Source: Pigmentiphaga litoralis
Lineage (GTDB): Bacteria; Pseudomonadota; Gammaproteobacteria; Burkholderiales; Burkholderiaceae_B
Length of the DNA stretch: 64,000 nucleotides
Reading direction: 5' to 3'
NCBI RefSeq assembly: GCF_013408655.1
Contig: NZ_JACCBP010000001.1
Location: 4,278,001-4,342,000, forward strand
Shown here: piece after piece, positions 60,439 to 64,000 of the stretch
How the letters are laid out: every line of letters starts with the position of its first letter
How positions within the stretch are numbered: the stretch's first letter is position 1
Translations under genes and position numbers: made by a program
The notes under the pieces: generated by a model
The model's input: only the letters and a program-made list of their open reading frames with translations
What the model was told of the DNA's origin: nothing
The model's database searches: none

Positions 60439-61710
60439 TTACTCCGTGCGGTCGAGGCGGGTAATGTCCGCGCGGCGCCACCACAGCAGCGCCAGTCCGG
60501 GCAGGCCGATGCCGACCGTCAGCATGAAGAAGGTAGGCCAGCCATAGGTTTCGACCAGGGGCGGCGCCAGCGGTCCGGCCAGGTAGGTGCGGCCGACGGC
60601 CGACAGGGCCGACAATAACGCGAACTGGGTGGCAGAGAAACGCCGGTCGCACAGGCCCATCAGCAAGGCCACGAAGGCGGCAGTGCCCAGGCCGCCGCAC
60701 AGGTTTTCGACACCCACGGCGGACGCCATCAGCACGATGTTCTTGTCGCTGACGGCGATCAGCCAGAAGCCCAGGTTGGAAATGGCCTGCAGGATGCCGA
60801 ACAGCATCAGCGACCGGAACAGGCCAATCCGCGCCAGCAGCGCGCCGCCGCTCAGCGCGCCAATAATGGTGGCGCCCAGGCCAAGCAGCTTGTTGATGGT
60901 GCCGACTTCTGTCGCGCTGTAGCCGGCCGCGCGGATCAGGAACGTGGTGGACAGGCTGCCGGCAAAGGCATCGCCCAACTTGTACAGCACGATCAGCACC
61001 AGCACGGTCAACGCGCCTTTGCGGCTGAAGAATTCCTTGAGCGGGCCGGTCACGGCTTCGCCCAGCGTGCGGGGCGCGCGGGCCGGGTGGTCGGGTTCGG
61101 GGGCGAGCAGGGTGGCCAGGACCGACAGGCCCATCAGCCCGCCCATGACCACGTAGGTCGGCCCCCAACCCAGCCAGGAGTCAGCGATCACTAGCGCCAG
61201 ACCGCCCGATACCAGCATGGCCAGCCGGTAGCCGAGCACCGATATGGCGGCGCCCGCGCCCCGTTCTTCAGTCCGCAGGACATCGGTACGGTAGGCGTCA
61301 AAGGCAATGTCTTGCGACGACGAGCAGAACGCAACGAATACCGCGATCAATGCGAGCGGCAGCAGCGATTCGCGCGGCGACAGCGCGCCCATCGCCATGA
61401 TGGCGATCGCAAGCAGGATCTGGGTCAGGACCATCCAGCCACGGCGCCGGCCCAGCAGCGGCGGCGTGTAGCGGTCCATGAGGGGCGCCCACAGGAACTT
61501 GAGCGTGTAGGCGGAGCCGACCAGCGTCAGGAAGCCGATGGCCTGCAGCGAGACGCCATCGACCGTGGCCCAGGCCTGCAGGGTGCCGGTAGTGAGCGCC
61601 AGCGGCAGCCCGCTGGCGAAACCGAGGGCCAGCAGCGGCGCGACCCGTCGGTTGGTGTAAAGCGACGACGCAGCCACCGCCGGGGTATCCGGCGAGGACG
61701 GCGGGTTCAA
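60439..61710 (-). CDS. ampG: AmpG family muropeptide MFS transporter
   Basis: 423 residues, 12 membrane helices. AmpG features near the N-terminus are LLALGFASGLPLALTTGTLQ and FLWAPLMDRYTPPLLGRRRG, with FCSSSQDIAFDAYRTDVLRT near residue 130. It imports anhydro-muropeptides for cell-wall recycling. It overlaps the upstream small gene by 4 bp. Confidence 0.92.
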   Translation of the reverse strand: MNPPSSPDTPAVAASSLYTNRRVAPLLALGFASGLPLALTTGTLQAWATVDGVSLQAIGFLTLVGSAYTLKFLWAPLMDRYTPPLLGRRRGWMVLTQILLAIAIMAMGALSPRESLLPLALIAVFVAFCSSSQDIAFDAYRTDVLRTEERGAGAAISVLGYRLAMLVSGGLALVIADSWLGWGPTYVVMGGLMGLSVLATLLAPEPDHPARAPRTLGEAVTGPLKEFFSRKGALTVLVLIVLYKLGDAFAGSLSTTFLIRAAGYSATEVGTINKLLGLGATIIGALSGGALLARIGLFRSLMLFGILQAISNLGFWLIAVSDKNIVLMASAVGVENLCGGLGTAAFVALLMGLCDRRFSATQFALLSALSAVGRTYLAGPLAPPLVETYGWPTFFMLTVGIGLPGLALLWWRRADITRLDRTE

Positions 61711-62036
61711 AATATCTTACCGCTGCGCCCGTAGTCGAGCACGATCCAGTTCTGCGCGGCCACCATGTCGTCGGCCTTGCCGGATGCAAACGCATCGTTC
61801 AGGCGATTCATGTAGGACAGCAGCTGCTGCTTCGCGGTCTCGGCGAATGCCGGATCGATACCCTGGTCTTCGTACAGGATCACGTAGGACCGCGCGAAAC
61901 CGTAGATCAGGAAGTAGGCGCCCGCATGTTCCGAGTCGCTGGAGATCAGCGCCAGCGTGCCTTCCTTGACCTTCAGGAAACTGTCGGTACCCGGGACCTG
62001 GGCGGCGAAACGTTGGATCAATTCAGAGAAGTTCAT
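61707..62036 (-). CDS. conserved-looking small protein of unknown function
   Basis: 109 residues, mixed helix/strand composition, no signal peptide or membrane segment. It begins MNFSELIQRFAAQVPGTDSF and ends NWIVLDYGRSGKIF, with a central aromatic block AGAYFLIYGFARSYVILYED. Its stop overlaps the ampG start by 4 bp, so the two are translationally coupled. I do not recognise the family. Confidence 0.75.
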   Translation of the reverse strand: MNFSELIQRFAAQVPGTDSFLKVKEGTLALISSDSEHAGAYFLIYGFARSYVILYEDQGIDPAFAETAKQQLLSYMNRLNDAFASGKADDMVAAQNWIVLDYGRSGKIF

Positions 62037-62102
62037 AAACCAAGAGGCAACGGGTAAGGGAATCGGAAAAACGGATCAGGCGGTGGCAATCAGGGGTGGC
62101 GA

Positions 62103-62777
62103 TCAATTCAGGCGGCCAATGCCGCCATGCGCCTTGGACCAGTCGGACGTGTGCGACAGGAACAGTTCAACCTTGTCGATATCGCCGGGTGTCAGGAAAT
62201 TATCGGCCTTGGCCAGCCCGATGATGTCCTGCCAGGTGGCCAGCGCGTGGATCTGGATATCCAGTTCGTCCATCGTGCGGCGGCTTTCGGCAAACGTATC
62301 GTAATAGAAGATGCTGAGCAGATGGCGCACCTGCAGGCCGGCGCCGCGCAGCGCCAGGCAGAAATTGCGTTTGCTCTGGCCGTCGGTGGTCAGGTCATCG
62401 ACCAGCAGGGCACGGTTGCCGGCCACCACTTCGCCTTCGATCTGCGCGTTGCGGCCAAAGCCCAGCGGCTTCTTGCGCACGATCTGCAGCGGCAGCGACA
62501 GGCGGTCGGCCAGCCAGGCGGCATAGGGCACGCCGGCCGTTTCGGCGCCGGTAATGACGTCGATCTCTTTCAGGCCGATGCGGTTCTTGACGACCGACAG
62601 GGCCGCCTCATTCAAGGTCGTGCGCGCCGCGACCGACGAAATCAGCTTGCGGACGTCCACATAGACGGGGCTGGCCCAGCCGGAGCGCAATATGAAAGGC
62701 TTGCCGCCGGTGACGTGGACGGCGCCGGACTCCAGCAACAACCTGGCGACGACGGGCCCGATAGTGGTTTCTTCCAT
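62103..62777 (-). CDS. pyrE: orotate phosphoribosyltransferase
   Basis: Makes OMP from orotate and PRPP in pyrimidine synthesis. About 224 residues. The PRPP-binding motif is RALLVDDLTTDGQSKRNF (about residue 130). GGKPFILRSGWASPVYVDVR and TGAETAGVPYAAWLAD are OPRT blocks. I start at the ATG giving MEETTIGPVV; a TTG ten codons upstream would overlap the XRE gene by 8 bp. It belongs to a gene run with the XRE regulator upstream. Confidence 0.85.
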   Translation of the reverse strand: MEETTIGPVVARLLLESGAVHVTGGKPFILRSGWASPVYVDVRKLISSVAARTTLNEAALSVVKNRIGLKEIDVITGAETAGVPYAAWLADRLSLPLQIVRKKPLGFGRNAQIEGEVVAGNRALLVDDLTTDGQSKRNFCLALRGAGLQVRHLLSIFYYDTFAESRRTMDELDIQIHALATWQDIIGLAKADNFLTPGDIDKVELFLSHTSDWSKAHGGIGRLN

Positions 62778-62799
62778 GACTTCTTCGTGTGGCGTGAGA

Positions 62800-63684
62800 T
62801 TAGACAACTTTTAGCATGCTACCCAAAAGATCCGCGGCTTTCTGTCCCTTATAGGATCGATGCCACAGATCTTCCACCATTTTCGTATACAGCTCGACCG
62901 CCTGTGGCGCGGCAGTCACCTGCGCGATGCCGGTGGTGATGTTGGGCAGCTCGCCAAACCGGAAGGGGCTGACCGCCACGAACGATGCGCCCGGCCGTTC
63001 GAACACCTGGAAGGTGGCGTTGGGCATGCTGCCGTCGACGATGCCGATCTGCATGTCCATGGGGTGTTCCTGCAATAGCGCGATGATGCGTTCGACCTCG
63101 CGCCGCGCGGCCAGCGACCGTTCCATGCGCACCGACGGCGGCAGGTCGATCCGGCCCACCAGGCCGAAGTGGACGAACCGTTCGATTTCACGCAGCCCGA
63201 TCAGGCTGATGATGGGCGGGCGGCGGCGTGAAAACGCGCGTTTGCGATCGTTCAGCAGTTTCATGACCGCGGCGATGCGTGGATCGTCCTGGTCGGGATT
63301 GGCTTCGCGCAGCATCTGTTCCAGATGCGCGGCGTAATCGTCCGACGTCAGCAGGAAGGAAATCGGTTCGAAGTGCGCCATGATCCGCGTCGCGTCGGTT
63401 TCCAGCTGGCGCATGCGTTCGATATAGGCGACCGGCGACGTGTAGTACTCGGCGCCCACGCCCAGCAAGGACGCCAGCGACGTATTCAGGATGACGCCCA
63501 GCCGTTCCAGCGTTTCGATCTTGACGATATGACCTTTCTCCATCCGGTAGACGGCCGCGCGCGACACGCCCAGCTGGTCGGCCACGGTTTCGGCGCGCAA
63601 CGACGCGCCCAGGCGATAGGCACGCAGGCGTTCGCCAATGGCCTGGAAGTCGACGGATTGATGGGGAATGACGGCAGTATCCAT
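62800..63684 (-). CDS. XRE family helix-turn-helix transcriptional regulator
   Basis: 294 residues. The N-terminal Cro/CI-type HTH (about 14-70) includes RAETVADQLGVSRAAVYRME. The remaining ~220 residues form an uncharacterised domain, with blocks PIISLIGLREIERFVHFGLV and VEDLWHRSYKGQKAADLLGS. A divergent gene begins at 63984. A TAGTCTAAAAAA motif occurs near both ends of the gap, so it likely controls itself and that gene. Confidence 0.88.
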   Translation of the reverse strand: MDTAVIPHQSVDFQAIGERLRAYRLGASLRAETVADQLGVSRAAVYRMEKGHIVKIETLERLGVILNTSLASLLGVGAEYYTSPVAYIERMRQLETDATRIMAHFEPISFLLTSDDYAAHLEQMLREANPDQDDPRIAAVMKLLNDRKRAFSRRRPPIISLIGLREIERFVHFGLVGRIDLPPSVRMERSLAARREVERIIALLQEHPMDMQIGIVDGSMPNATFQVFERPGASFVAVSPFRFGELPNITTGIAQVTAAPQAVELYTKMVEDLWHRSYKGQKAADLLGSMLKVV

Positions 63685-63689
63685 ACACC

Positions 63690-63706
63690 TAGTCTAAAAA
63701 ATTAGA
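63690..63706. promoter_or_regulatory. palindromic operator candidate at the XRE start
   Basis: TCTAA-AAAA-TTAGA (63693-63706) is a perfect dyad 9 bp upstream of the XRE start codon. The first 12 bases from 63690, TAGTCTAAAAAA, recur exactly at 63895-63906. Confidence 0.55.
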
Positions 63707-63848
63707 AGCACTTGCGCCACGGCGATTTGCGGCGCGAACCAAGGCAGGGCATAAATCCGGGCGGCGCACCGGTCAAGTGCTTGTTTACTAGGGTTTTGCC
63801 TGGGTTTGGTGCAAAGGTCTTGCGGCTTTCGCCACATATCGCCGGGTC

Positions 63849-63912
63849 TTATCAGCTTAGATAAAAAACGCTTGAGAAGTAAGAAAAAGTGTCTTAGTCT
63901 AAAAAAAAAGAC
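63849..63912. promoter_or_regulatory. AT-rich dyads upstream of the last gene
   Basis: This is the only other structure in the 299-bp divergent gap. TTATC-N6-GATAA (63849-63864) and GTCTT-N12-AAGAC (63891-63912) surround the second TAGTCTAAAAAA. The region is much richer in A/T than its surroundings and probably holds the promoter and operator of the gene starting at 63984. Confidence 0.45.
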
Positions 63913-63983
63913 GCGCCCGCCAGGGTTCCGGCGTTCCCATCTTCTAATTCGATCCTGACATTCGTTTCCCTCGGAGAGTGGAC

Positions 63984-64000
63984 ATGAGCAACAACACAGC
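63984..64000 (+). CDS. start of a gene cut by the window edge
   Basis: ATG at 63984 with CGGAGAG 6 bp upstream opens a frame reading MSNNT before the sequence ends. The good Shine-Dalgarno and the divergent XRE regulator support a real gene. Its product cannot be told. Confidence 0.6.

Overview
The window looks like chromosomal DNA of a GC-rich betaproteobacterium of the order Burkholderiales, most likely family Alcaligenaceae (Bordetella/Achromobacter/Pigmentiphaga type). This is inferred from gene content, not from a database search. The signs are five solitary Bug-family (TctC-like) periplasmic binding proteins, the torF-glnK-amtB order, the metX-metW pair, a permease-less PTS (EIIA-HPr-EI) behind gshB, many LysR regulators and a high GC codon bias. 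I saw no rRNA, tRNA, CRISPR array, prophage or intact insertion sequence.

Layout. 1-3.0 kb: an ECF sigma/anti-sigma pair, an AEC transporter and a PRC-barrel protein. 3.2-13.6 kb: scattered regulators (LysR, IclR), an SDR, an FAH-family enzyme, a LysE exporter, a ComM/YifB ATPase, a glycine-tailed membrane protein and a HAD hydrolase followed by five 40-bp tandem repeats. 13.8-18.7 kb: a Bug protein, a DSD1-type PLP enzyme, an Lrp regulator and the acetaldehyde dehydrogenase/4-hydroxy-2-oxovalerate aldolase pair, closed by a strong terminator. 18.8-22.0 kb: ubiK, then torF-glnK-amtB behind a probable sigma-54/NtrC promoter. 22.1-24.8 kb: hydrolase, Bug, LysR. 24.9-34.2 kb: two adjacent branched-chain-amino-acid-type ABC systems with a GntR regulator between them; the second has no binding protein. 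34.4-40.1 kb: a soluble PAS-PAS chemotaxis transducer, gshB, PTS phosphorelay genes and a LuxR-type regulator. 40.1-45.8 kb: GMC oxidoreductase plus TRAP transporter with a divergent LysR. 45.7-47.7 kb: metX-metW under a probable SAM-II riboswitch.

47.7-57.1 kb holds an eight-gene leftward operon for aromatic degradation through gentisate: 3-hydroxybenzoate 6-hydroxylase, a class II aldolase-type decarboxylase, three Bug proteins, a dihydroxyphthalate-decarboxylase-like protein, gentisate dioxygenase and an FAH-family ring-cleavage-product hydrolase. A divergent NahR-like LysR has a clean T-N11-A box between it and the operon. The gene content suggests entry of hydroxylated phthalates or hydroxybenzoates into gentisate. 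57.1-59.8 kb is an accessory islet: a polysaccharide lyase lipoprotein and a broken Abi_2 (HEPN) gene preceded by a structured-RNA candidate, flanked by related GC-rich palindromic elements. 59.8-64 kb: TRIC-like channel, AmpG, a small unknown protein, an orotate phosphoribosyltransferase, an XRE regulator and the start of a divergent gene.

The most interesting items are the decayed Abi_2 gene with its apparently intact upstream hairpin RNA, the SAM-II riboswitch built into the 3' end of a LysR gene, the gentisate operon with two decarboxylase-like genes, and the 40-bp repeats that appear to have grown out of a gene's 3' end.
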